This document shows, one piece after another, positions 41,601 to 50,660 of a DNA stretch of 64,000 bases; the first letter of the stretch is position 1, and each line of letters opens with the position of its first letter. A program made the position numbers and the translations under genes. This DNA is from Asterias amurensis. Its lineage: Eukaryota; Echinodermata; Asteroidea; Forcipulatida; Asteriidae. The stretch lies in NCBI RefSeq assembly GCF_032118995.1, contig NC_092665.1, forward strand, positions 13,496,512-13,560,511. Reading direction: 5' to 3'. The notes under the pieces are model-generated. The model made no database searches. It was not told the origin of the DNA and saw nothing but the letters and a program-made list of their open reading frames with translations.

Positions 41601-42225
41601 CACTCTTTAGATAATACGAGGATGGAACTCGCGGCACAAATGAGCGGCAAATGAGCTTATCGGCTTCTATAGCCGCGGAAACTGGCCCAAATTTCATACG
41701 GATTTGCCGAAGCAGAAAATATGTCTTTAAAATGTTCTGCTATACAGCAGAAAATGAGCAGGATACCAGTCACAAACTGTACACGTGACATGGTAGTTTG
41801 GATTATTCTGGCGCTTTAATAGCTACTTTTTCATAACTCTTTGAAATTGGGCCCTAGTATCCTCAAATGACGCCATGTGCATTTTTGTTGTCTAGAGACT
41901 GGCATCCCTCGTGTGTTTTATTCGAAAGCAATGCCCCGATAAAGGACACGGTTTCGCTAAATGTATATAGGCCCTATTATCTTGTTTACAGAAGACTAAA
42001 AGATGGAGATAATACTCTTCCACAACAAACAATGATTTTCAAGACACTTCCCCTATATACTCCTAACTATTTACCAAGATGCATTTGAGTCTGCTTACCA
42101 CTTGGTCCGAGTACTGCCATGAGTTGGGTTGGTTCAGCTAACCCACTGACATCTTGCAAGATGGACGTGTTATCCACCATCAGATGGATATTTTCAAACT
42201 TCAGGGTGGCTCCAATCTTCGTCAT
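32616..42225 (-). CDS. ABCG (White) subfamily half-transporter
   Basis: Twelve coding exons on the minus strand: 42099-42225, 41253-41425, 40625-40730, 39898-39998, 39356-39517, 38678-38771, 37550-37787, 36604-37063, 36128-36185, 34579-34796, 33111-33322 and 32616-32814. All are GT-AG and all phases agree, giving 715 residues. The N-terminal ATPase has Walker A GPSGCGKTT (40-48), Q-loop Gln85, signature VSGGERKR (145-152), Walker B VLMLDE (165-170), D-loop SGLD and switch His203. NPADFLMD closes the domain near 254. A long Ser/Arg-rich linker (about 255-445) precedes a helical membrane domain with TM1 at about 450-472 and a last segment ending [11 protein letters not shown]. This domain order defines the ABCG subfamily; such half-transporters dimerise and export lipids or small molecules. 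It resembles the plant-like invertebrate ABCG types more than ABCG2 or ABCG1/4. The substrate is unknown. Confidence 0.95.
33440..33790. repeat. Dispersed repeat in ABCG intron with a CGAAACGT motif and SINE-like 3' body
   Basis: The left part has CCTGACGATGACTAGAG...CTAGTCGAAACGTTGAGACC. The right part (from about 33655: AGTAGAATAAAGTAAGACAG to TGCCTCAAATCC) recurs inverted at about 58985-59130 in a TATDN1 intron. Whether the two parts form one element is unclear. Confidence 0.5.
34095..34290 (+). mobile_element. tRNA-derived SINE in ABCG intron
   Basis: The head has an A-box-like TAGTCTAGTTGGTAAG and a perfect T-arm GTGGGTTCGAATCCCAC, closed by CTCGGT/ACCGAG. A SINE body follows (AAGTACTGAGTATACAGTGC). 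The anticodon arm does not fold well, so this is not a functional tRNA. Confidence 0.6.
34941..35180. mobile_element. Family D foldback element in ABCG intron
   Basis: CAGTTTCAGCTGCTAAGCAC and the inverted right end flank the family arms CTTGATAAAAACAGG and CCTGTTTTTGTCAAGG. Confidence 0.65.
35299..35442. mobile_element. Family I palindromic MITE, intact copy
   Basis: TGGGAGACTTTGAAACGCTA through GGTGGCAGCAGACTTACCAG is mirrored at the right end, making a 144-bp near-palindrome. Related copies lie at 12718, 32265 and 56739. Confidence 0.7.
35705..36078. mobile_element. Family B MITE, complete copy
   Basis: CATTGGACACTTTCGGTAAA at the left, CGAAAGTGTCCAATGGCA at the right, about 370 bp. The interior has GCCCAATCGGTCATCGGAG and GTTTCGCCGTGTCATGACA. 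Other copies: 6288-6646, 44905-45189, 50148-50340 and a fragment at 40858. Confidence 0.75.
37375..37517. mobile_element. Short family A-like deletion derivative
   Basis: ACTAGACACCTTTGGTAATA and AAGTGTCCAGTGCCCTTTTA form the ends of a 140-bp element lying in the intron downstream of the ABCG exon at 37550 (minus-strand direction). Confidence 0.5.
37870..38016. mobile_element. Family G hairpin MITE, copy 2
   Basis: Same palindrome as 18840-18990 (GGGTGCGTTCGTTTAGCTTC to GAAGCTAAACGAACGCAC), in an ABCG intron. Confidence 0.75.
38221..38480. mobile_element. Foldback MITE with GAACGT repeats in its arms
   Basis: AGGGAGGTTTAGCTGCACG and CGTGCAGATAAACCTCCCT are the ends. The inner arms carry repeated AACGTGAACGTGAACGT on the left and GACGTTCACGTTCACG on the right. 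TA flanks both sides, consistent with a TA target duplication. Confidence 0.65.
38826..38960 (-). mobile_element. SINE body fragment
   Basis: TCGTCCTTCGGATGGGACGT and flanking text match the body of the SINE at 55441-55874. The tRNA head and tail are missing. Orientation is judged only from the shared body. Confidence 0.45.
40012..40092. repeat. Half of family V foldback next to an ABCG exon
   Basis: AAGGGAATCAATGTGTGGTG through CTGGTTCTTGATAATTTA is one arm of the hairpin at 53318-53487. It starts about 15 bases from the acceptor side of the ABCG exon 39898-39998. Confidence 0.55.
40236..40482. mobile_element. Family D foldback element in ABCG intron
   Basis: GGCCCAATTTCATAGAGCTG to CAGCTCTATGAAATTGGGCC, the best-preserved ends of this family in the window. 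Confidence 0.7.
41691..41855. mobile_element. Diverged family D-like element in ABCG intron
   Basis: GGCCCAAATTTCATACGG at the left and CTTTGAAATTGGGCCCT at the right, with a different interior (GCTATACAGCAGAAAATGAG) that recurs near 366-524. Confidence 0.5.
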
Positions 42226-42285
42226 TTTGTTTCTCAGCTTTCTGAAACAAACAAATCAAGAGGTTGTTTATTATATATCTTATCG

Positions 42286-42590
42286 ATGGCGAAAATACGA
42301 AAGAAAACTGGAGAAGAGACATCATAAGGACACTAAAACAAGCCAAATGGAGATGGGCTGGACCTCCATGGCTGGAAACACTGCCCGAAGAAATGACAAT
42401 AGATGGACAACACGAATAATGGACTGGCAACCAAGGACAGGGAAAAGAAAAGAGAAGAAGATGGAGAGATGACATCAGGGTTCATGCAGGAACAACCTGG
42501 ACCAGAACTGCAACAAATATAAACGAATGGCGTCGACATGAGGAGGGCTACATCATACACTGGATGAACATAATGATTATGATGATGACG
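42286..42590 (+). mobile_element. 3' end of a non-LTR retrotransposon, decayed
   Basis: Three plus-strand frames in succession carry typical LINE C-terminal text: KQAKWRWAG, then DNRWTTRIMDWQPRTGKR, then RRWRDDIRVHAGTTWTRTA and EWRRHEEGY. The frame changes show it is dead, and only the end is present. It runs straight into a GATGAC microsatellite. Confidence 0.6.
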
Positions 42591-42619
42591 AAGATGACGA
42601 TGACGATGCAATGACGATA

Positions 42620-42652
<33 letters not shown>

Positions 42653-42725
42653 GTGATGATGACGATGACGATGACGGTGACTATGATGGTGATGATGACG
42701 ATGACGGTGACTATGACGGTGACGG

Positions 42726-42772
<47 letters not shown>

Positions 42773-42806
42773 GTGACGATGACGATGACGATGACGATGA
42801 TTTTGT

Positions 42807-42843
<37 letters not shown>

Positions 42844-42862
42844 AATGATGATGATGATACTC
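42591..42862. repeat. (GATGAC)n / (GAT)n microsatellite
   Basis: About 270 bp of ATGACG/GATGAC units with scattered GGTGAC variants, ending in a pure GAT tract. It directly follows the LINE 3' end and probably grew from that element's tail. The long reading frames through it are repeats, not genes. Confidence 0.85.
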
Positions 42863-44544
42863 CGGCCGGGCTCGATTTCATAAAGAGCTCAGCTTGAAGA
42901 CTGACCTGAACTGCCTACCGATCTTAATTACTAATAAGCAAAGTGTGACCTCACAATACCAATCACATATGGTAACTATTGACAACTCATCTTAAGATGA
43001 ATCTTTAGTGCAGCTGAAGACAAACAGATGACACTGCTCGAAACGTCGAGACCTTTCTCACCCCAACAGTGTTTCTCTATATGACGCCGTTACTGCCCTA
43101 CTGCAAAACAAATGCTATCGCCTAGTTGAAACTTTGGCTGCATGTCAACGCAGTCTGCATTAACACCTCAAAGTACAAGAACTTTATGGGGTAGGCCTAT
43201 ATACTAGTTTGTTATTGCAAAGAAAGTGCAAGTTCTTTTGGCTCGGCATGAAACCGTAACTTTATATAATGCTCCAAATATTCCATTTCCTGAAATGTTG
43301 AACACGTAACACTTATTGAAAGTAGGCAGTCAACACTAACACATCAAAGAAGAAGATCTGATGGTACACGATTAACCAATATTGTAAAATCTGGGACAGG
43401 AAATCTTACACTACATTCAAACGGGAAGTTATTTCAGTGTCAATATACAGAGAATATAAATTCTGCTAATCCTTTTTAACCACTGAAACTAAACTGCGGA
43501 TTAAACCCGTCAATCATCTCGAGTACTTTCCTATAAAGATATGTTTTCCGTCAATTTTGTTTTAACAAGCTTAATCTACAACAGATTCACTGTATATTGG
43601 GTGTTCGGAAGATGGCATCAACGCTCGAATTGAATGCATGTGTTTAGAGTTGAGTCACAGCGTATAAACCCCACCTCGGTCTCACGCCACTAAACCTCGC
43701 CTCGTTCACACGCCACGTTTCAATGCCCTTGGAACCGGTGGGTAATCCTTTTTAGTGTGAAGTATGCATTTTGTTCAAAAGCCTTGAATTTATGAGAAAG
43801 AGGTGAGACGAAATATGCTGGATTTGTCTGATGTTGTTTGTCTGTCAGGTAAAGATATCAATAATTTTATGTACTCTCTAAATAAAAAAAAGAGTGAAAA
43901 ACACCACGTTTTACATTTCGCGTGGTCCCTCAAATGGCTCTTTAAAAATAGTGGTGGTTATTTCAGTCTTTTGAAGGAGTTTCACTCCAGGAAAGAGTGA
44001 AAAAAAAAAAACTAACAAAGATGCAAACTTCAATCTGAAAGAGTGGAAGACTACTCGAAATAGAGTTGTCCCTCATGTGGCTCTTCAAATAGTGCTTTTT
44101 CACCCTTTTGCTTTAACAGAGTATAAAGATCCCAGTGATAAAAAATTTGTATTTCAGGACATTTGGTGCTTGGCACGAGTCGATTGTTTTAATCACAATA
44201 ATAAACATTAGTAGAATCCTACTCTAGGTAGGATTAATCCTTTTGCGTTCCGTTAAATCGGTAAATTTATCAAGAACCAGGCCTCGCTGGGATGAAACTA
44301 GTTGAAAACCTCTTCACCACACATTGATTCCCTTATTAAAATTAACCGGTGAAAATTTCATTTCAAAAGATGGTAGCGCCGTGCTTGAGATTGATGTCTG
44401 GCAGGGGCAGAATTGTTTACAAATTATAAAGCTGTTATGACCACGCAGGAGGAGACAGTAATCCGCATTTCGAAAACACAAGCTGAAAAACGTTTCATGC
44501 AGAAACCTTTCTCAGATAAAAAAAAGGTTTTGAATCCCTCTTTC

Positions 44545-45189
44545 TTAAAGGCAGTGGACACTATTGGTAATTACTCAAAATAGTTATTAGCTTAAAACCT
44601 TACTTGGTAATGAGTAATAAGGAGAGGTTAAAACATGAGAAAAGGCTCCCTCTGAAGTGGAGTATACTTTTCGAGAAAGAAGTAATTTTCCACGAATTTG
44701 ATTTCGAGTATACTCAGAATTAGAATTTGAGGTCTAAAAATCAAGCATCTAAAAGCACACAACTTCGTGTGACAAGGTGTTTTCTTTTCTTTCATTATTA
44801 TCTCGCAACTTCGACGACCAATCGAGCTAAAATGCTCACCGGTTTGTTATTCTATGCTATGTTGAGATCCACCAAGTGAGAAGACTGGTCTTTGACAATT
44901 AATAGTGGTGAAATACTTCTCTTGAAATATCATTCCATGAAATGCTTTACTTTTTGAGAAAACAGTAAAACAATATAAATTCTCGTTCACGAGAATTACG
45001 GATTTATTTTAAACACATGTCATGACACGGCGAAATGCTACAAGGGTGGGTTTTCCCGTTATTTTCTCCCGACTCCGATGACCGATTAAGCCCAAATTTT
45101 CACAGGTTTGTTATTTTATATATAAGTTGTGATACACGAAGTGTGGGCCTGGGACAATACTGTTTACCGAAAGTGTCCAATGTCTTTAA
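44545..45189. mobile_element. Chimeric MITE: family A left part joined to inverted family B
   Basis: The interval 44545-44900 matches family A from its end TTAAAGGCAGTGGACACTAT. From 44905 it switches to family B in reverse (ATTCCATGAAATGCTTTACT, then GACACGGCGAAATGC), ending CGAAAGTGTCCAATGTCTTT. Confidence 0.65.
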
Positions 45190-45395
45190 GACATACTGTG
45201 CAAGTATGACATCGCAAGACAAATTTTATACACAGGCTTAATTCCTGTGCAAGACACGCCCAAAAAATATTTCATTTAAAAACTCACGTACACGAATGCA
45301 ACGCCGTCATGTTTACTTAATTTGACGAAGAACTAAAAACATTTTTAACAGAGGAAATTCCGAAAAATTAATCGCTCAAAACTTGATTATCTTAC

Positions 45396-45470
45396 CTGAA
45401 TTATTTACCTGTATAAAAAGACTCTGACTGGCTCGTCACTGTGCCGTCACACATAAATACTTGTCTAAGA
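45396..45470 (-). promoter_or_regulatory. Possible non-coding first exon of ABCG
   Basis: A minus-strand donor (ATTCAG then GTAAGAT) at 45396 could splice to the acceptor at 42242, whose exon begins 16 bases before the ATG. Only the splice-site match supports it. Confidence 0.2.
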
Positions 45471-45808
45471 AAATCAGCGGATATGTCACTCATTTTAGTA
45501 TTATTGTAAAGCAGACATCAGCCACAGCAAATTAAGTCATTTTAACAATAGCTATGCGTCACTGTTAGATAGACTGACACACAACGTCGGCAGATCTTCG
45601 GCCATGAACTTCTGCTCCGTCGGTTTCACTATTGATGTTTTTAAAACTAATAATGGAGTCTGGTATTGATGAGGCCTCGGTGTTGTGTTTTTCTATCTGT
45701 GTGTTTTTATTTAGATTTTGCATTGTGGCATGAAAATGATTGTTTGTTTTATGGCGCGTGTGGGTTTCTGTCTAACTATAAAATACATGTTACTTTGGGT
45801 GGTCGTTA

Positions 45809-46208
45809 TTTAAAGACAGTGGACACTATTGGTAGTTGTCAAAGACCAGTCTTCTCACTTGGTGTATCTCAACATTATACACAAAATAACCAACCTGTGA
45901 AAATTTGAGCTCAATCGGTCATCGAAGTTGCGAGAAAATAATAAAAGAAAAATAAACACCCTTTTCACACAACGTTGTGTGCTTTGGGATGGTTGATTTC
46001 GAGACCTCAATTTCTCAAATTCGTGGAAAAGTACTTCTTTCTCGAAAACTACGTCACTTTAGAGGAAGCCGTTTTTCACAATGTTTTATACTTAGTATAA
46101 ACCTCTCCCTTTTCTCATGTTTTAACCTCTCCTTATTACTCGTTACCAAGTAAGGTTTTATGCCAATAATTATTTTGAGTAATTACCAATAGTGTCCACT
46201 GCCTTTAA
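45809..46208. mobile_element. Family A MITE, complete copy
   Basis: TTAAAGACAGTGGACACTAT to ATAGTGTCCACTGCCTTTAA, about 400 bp. Interior module GCTCAATCGGTCATCGAAG is intact. This is one of the best full-length copies. Confidence 0.8.
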
Positions 46209-46438
46209 GCCCCCATCACATGCCCTTTGTTGGTTAAGTTTGCAATCAGCAGTTTGCCCTTTTCAGAATAGAGGGAAATGTCCACTCGGTGTGGCGGTTA
46301 GAAAGTTTCTGTAAATCAAAATTTGCCACTGTCGTGGTGCTTTTCAATTGGGATCTTTGTTTCTAAATCGATTCAAAAAGAGAATCTATTTCAAACAGTG
46401 GTTTTGTTAGTTAGATATCACCGAAAATCCGGAACGGT

Positions 46439-46770
46439 TAAAGGGAAGGTCACGTTTGGTAATTACTCAAAACAAATATTAACTTAAAGGGAAGGTACAC
46501 GTTTGGTAGTTACTCAAAACAAATATTAACTTAAAGGGAAGGTACACGTTTGGTAATTACACAAAACAAATATTAACTTAAAGGGAAGGTACACGTTTGG
46601 TAATTACTCAAAACAAATTAACTTAAAGGGAATGTACACGTTTGGTAATTACTCAAAACAAATATTAACTTAAAAACTGACTTGGTAATGAGCATTGGAG
46701 AGCTGTTGATAGTATAAAACATAGTGTGAAACCGACTCCCTCTGAAGTAACGTAGTTTTTGAGAAATAGG
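46439..46770. mobile_element. Family C MITE end with five tandem copies of its terminal 47 bp
   Basis: Units start at 46439, 46485, 46532, 46579 and 46624, each beginning TAAAGGGAAGGT (AATGT in the last) and ending ATTAACT (AAATTAACT in the fourth). The last unit continues into normal family C interior (AAACTGACTTGGTAATGAG). Confidence 0.8.
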
Positions 46771-47929
46771 AAATAGGAAATTGGAAATAGTTTGACTTTC
46801 AGTCAAGTAAGTTATTTTTTGTGGTAACTTTTGGTAGTCCAATATCTGCAAATTGAAGTAATTTTTTTTTTAAATTTTTACTGCAATGTTTAATGTGTAG
46901 TATATAAATGTGTACTTTTTATGAGCTAGGTCTGGGAGGGCATATCTTTTTTGATGACAGTTTTTGGACTTTTGCCCTTCCCTGGACGGCCGTGCTTGTT
47001 TTATTGTTTTGCTTTTTTGTCCGAAGACTTAAAATAAATAAAATAAAATAAATTGTAGCCTTTGAAGGAAATTCGGTGAGTAAATCCAATCCAATTGTCT
47101 GAGTGTAAACAAAATTTATCAAAGTTTTCAGAAAACGATCAGGCTAAAGCGGTAGTGATCATGGGATGGATTTTTTGTTGCACCAATATTGAACCGTTTC
47201 AATATTGCAACTAAAAACTAAGCCGTTAAACTTGTTTTATTTAAACAAAGTATACGCAACTAGTTAAAAGCATTGTACATGCAAGACTGGGCCCCTGCCT
47301 CGAAGTGTGACGTCAGATGTTCAGGCTAAGTACATGCAAGTTTCGTGAAAAACAGTAAACATTTGATTTTTATGTCCACGTTTCATTTCGCCTTAAAAAT
47401 ATTGAGAAACCTGGAGTAGAAGTTTACATTATCGTAATGTCCATCAGTACGTCATCAATCATAATGTCATTATAGTTGCGGCATCATGCCAAAAACCCCA
47501 ACAGTCAAACAATGAAGACTTTGTATTTCACAAAGCTTTGTATATTTTCTATATTTCACAATAATCATTCCAGTTGTAATCCAACAACACCCTACTGGTG
47601 TTTCCAACCATAAACACATGCTGGGAAACGTCTTGGTTTAAATTTCTCAATTTTTTACACAATTGAACAAAAGTGGAGTAAATATTGTAAGTCTAAATCC
47701 GTGGGCTTTTACGGCGCCAATAGTCGCCCGTGAATTTATGGCTGTCCCCGAGGCCAGATAGAGGTAGGTCAAACCTTTGTTGAATCCCGTGGGTTTTATA
47801 TTGTAATCTATGGTTTAGGGTTGATTGATTGGATAAGAAAGGATTCGTCATGGTCTTGTGGGTCTTGGGTAAGAGGTCCATAGTGCATCCCTCCCCACCA
47901 ATTCCACAAACTACCAGATGTGGCAAGTT

Positions 47930-48311
47930 ACAGACACTGGACACCTTTGGTAAATTTGTCAAAGACCAGTCTACTCACTTGGTGTATCTCAACATCATGC
48001 ACAAAATAACAAACCTGAAAAATTTGAACTAAATTGGTCGTCAAAGTTGCGAGATAATAATTGAAGAAAAAACTCCATTGTCACACGAAGTTGTGAGCTT
48101 TCAGGTGCTTGATTTCGAGACCTCAAATTCAAATTCTGAGGTCTCGAAATAAAATTCAAATAATTTAGTGGAAAATTACCCTCTTTCTCAAAAACTACTT
48201 TACGTCAGAGGGAGCCGTTTCTCACAATGTTTTATACTATCAACAGCTCTCCATATATCATTGCTAACATTTATTTTGAGTAATTACCAATAGTGTACAC
48301 AGTGCCTTTAA
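47930..48311. mobile_element. Family A MITE copy
   Basis: ACACTGGACACCTTTGGTAA to CCAATAGTGTACACAGTGCC, with interior TAAATTGGTCGTCAAAGTTG, about 380 bp. Confidence 0.7.
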
Positions 48312-49427
48312 ACAGAAAGGGAAACCCTTTTAAAGAACTATGCGGCAATTTACAGAAAACTGGTTCCAGGCTAGGCATATTGCGGTAATCTCCCAAAAGA
48401 AATGGCTTAACATGAATGTTCACGCGGCCAGATGGTTTTGAAAATATCACAACAAAGCTATACAGTGCTTCTTCTTGGTCCCTATATTATAACAAGTTTC
48501 AGGCAATTTCCAATAGAAAAATCTATTTACATTTGAATGTTCATAAAATAACTATTATATAGAATCGTAAGACGGTGTTTGAACAAAATTACTGATGTGC
48601 CAAAGTGGTATTTTGTATGTACCCTATATACTGCAGTGGGTTGTCTCCCAGGTGCCTGTAAAAGTTGTCCCGTGTGACAACCCTAAGATTCTGGGCCTAT
48701 GAGTGTTTCAAAATTTCAAACCAGAACCTACCTTGTATTTTGTATATAGGCTACTTTATTTTCCAAGCCACAATCAAAGTTCTTGAAGGGGGCTCTGGGC
48801 CGATTTCGCTGTCTTTAGCCGATCTTATGCCCAACAGCTCGATCGAGTCTTCAAGTGAAGTACAAACCCATCCGAGGTGTTCTTGATTGCGAAATGCGGC
48901 AGTTGAGTTCCGTGTTCTGACTAGCCCTGATGAGGCCCCCTATTTTGACAGCACAAACTCCGGATCCGTCTGATCATTCAACTGTGCCCATATTGACGAT
49001 TATGGGTCACTTTTGGTTTCCCGCCTTTTGTTAGCTTAAGAAACATAATATTTTCGTCTGCGCGGGCTTTTGTGGGTTTACAGACTGCTATTTTAGAGTT
49101 TTTGTCCAAGTCTCGTTGGCGGATGAGATTGGGCGGAGAGAGATGACTTAAATAAACAAACAAACATTACAACACGAAATTGAAGGAAATAGTTATTTAC
49201 TTGCGCTTCGGGCCAGAGTGATTGATCCTTTAGCCTCAAAAAGTTTTCATTTGAATACACGAAAGCAAAAACACGATGAATGACGAGAGTGTTAAAGGGG
49301 ACATTGCGGCAGAGAAAAAGAAAGTCACAATATGACTTAAAGTGCAAGTCACTGACGTATAATTATAGTCTACTTATCAATATGAACTCGCTCATAATTG
49401 TAAATAAATAATATGAAACTTCTAATA

Positions 49428-49601
49428 AAGTTGACTTAACAACATAATTTATCTCACCAAGTCGACTTATATAAAATGGTAAATCGACTTACTGGCATAA
49501 TCCATCTCACCAAGTCGACTTAGATAAAATGATCAGTCGACTAACTGACATAATTTATCTCACCAAGTCGACTTACAGAAACTAAGAAGTTGACTTAACA
49601 G
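49428..49601. repeat. Minisatellite with GTCGACTT core
   Basis: About three imperfect units of roughly 58 bp sharing TTATCTCACCAAGTCGACTT, each with a second AGT(T/C)GACTTA word. Unit ends vary. Confidence 0.6.
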
Positions 49602-49941
49602 CCTGAACACGCGTTGAGATATGTGTGTATCAAACCTTGTGCACCACTATGAGAGCACTATATTTCCTAGTCTTTATATTGCTTTTTAACTTTACGTTTG
49701 CGGGCTAAAACTAAATGTAATACTGTGATGCCCCTTTAAATGATGTTTGACCAGGCAAAGATATAAAGTAGGTTCCAACGGTAACAAAATGTTAGTATGA
49801 TTAGCCCGTGCTTAGCCCGCTCATGGGGGTTCCATTGTTTGTGATTAAATTTACTTCATTATCATTATGTTTGACAACTTGGACCGAGCACCTCTGGGTC
49901 AAAAGATGTTAAGGAGTTTTCTTAACTTTACAAAATTATGA

Positions 49942-50075
49942 TGTCACTTAACCATTGCTTCGTCCTTCGGATGGGACGTAAAGCCGTTGGTCCCATGTGT
50001 TATGTAACGCATATAAAAGAAACCCAGTGTACTTATCGAAAAGAGAAGGATTTCGCCCCGGTGTGGGGGTTCCAT
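49942..50075. mobile_element. SINE body fragment
   Basis: TAACCATTGCTTCGTCCTTC through TATCGAAAAGAGAAGG matches the body of the SINE at 55441. A 70-base stretch with TTTGACAACTTGGACCGAG occurs on both sides of it. Confidence 0.5.
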
Positions 50076-50648
50076 TTTTTGTGATTAAATTTACTTCATT
50101 ATCATTATGTTTGACAACTTGGACCGAGCACCTCTGGGTCAAAAGAATTACGGATTTATTTTAAACACATGTCATGACACGGCGAAACGCGCGGATACGA
50201 GGGTGGGTTTTCCCGTTATTTTCTCCCGACTCCGATGACCGATTGAGCCTAAATTTTCACAGGTTTTTTATAGAAGTTGTGATACACGAAGTGTGGGCCT
50301 TGGGCAATACTGTTAACCGAAAGGGTCCAATGGCTTTAAGTCATGTTTGACGCCTTGGATCGGGCACCACTAGGGCAGGAGATGTTACGGAGGTTCAAAA
50401 CGATACATAATTAGTATATGCTTAGCCCGGTTTTGGGTTCCAGTAATTTCTTATTTTATGTAAATAACATTATATAACTCTAGAAAAATGGCAAAAGAAC
50501 TGAAGCGACTGACGCACGAGTTTTCGGAATCAAGACATGGGTAGGTGACTTACACAAGTTTAGTAATGGAAACAGGTCGTGTAAAAGGACGCCACCTAAT
50601 TCATTTCAATATAATAGTTTAAACGGTACCAATCTAAACTGAGTAATG

Positions 50649-50660
50649 CAAGATGGCGGC
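50649..50660 (+). promoter_or_regulatory. YY1-type motif over the TATDN1 start codon
   Basis: CAAGATGGCGGC contains the start ATG and matches the YY1 consensus often found at or just after start sites of housekeeping genes. It suggests a very short 5' UTR. Confidence 0.5.

Larger units (their letters stand above)
42242..50652. other. Region between divergent ABCG and TATDN1 genes
   Basis: No gene supported. It contains a LINE 3' end with microsatellite (42286-42862), an E-type repeat (42880-43010), a family V half (44265-44340), a chimeric A/B element (44545-45189), family A copies (45809-46208, 47930-48311), the tandem family C end (46439-46770), a GTCGACTT minisatellite (49428-49601), a SINE fragment (49942-50075) and a family B fragment (50148-50340). 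Confidence 0.65.

Noticed and set aside
42611-42883. 90-residue reading frame of repeated Met-Thr
   Set aside because: It is the translation of the GATGAC microsatellite.
45809-46208. Possible gene in reading frames of 60-80 residues
   Set aside because: The frames lie in a family A MITE and recur at every copy.
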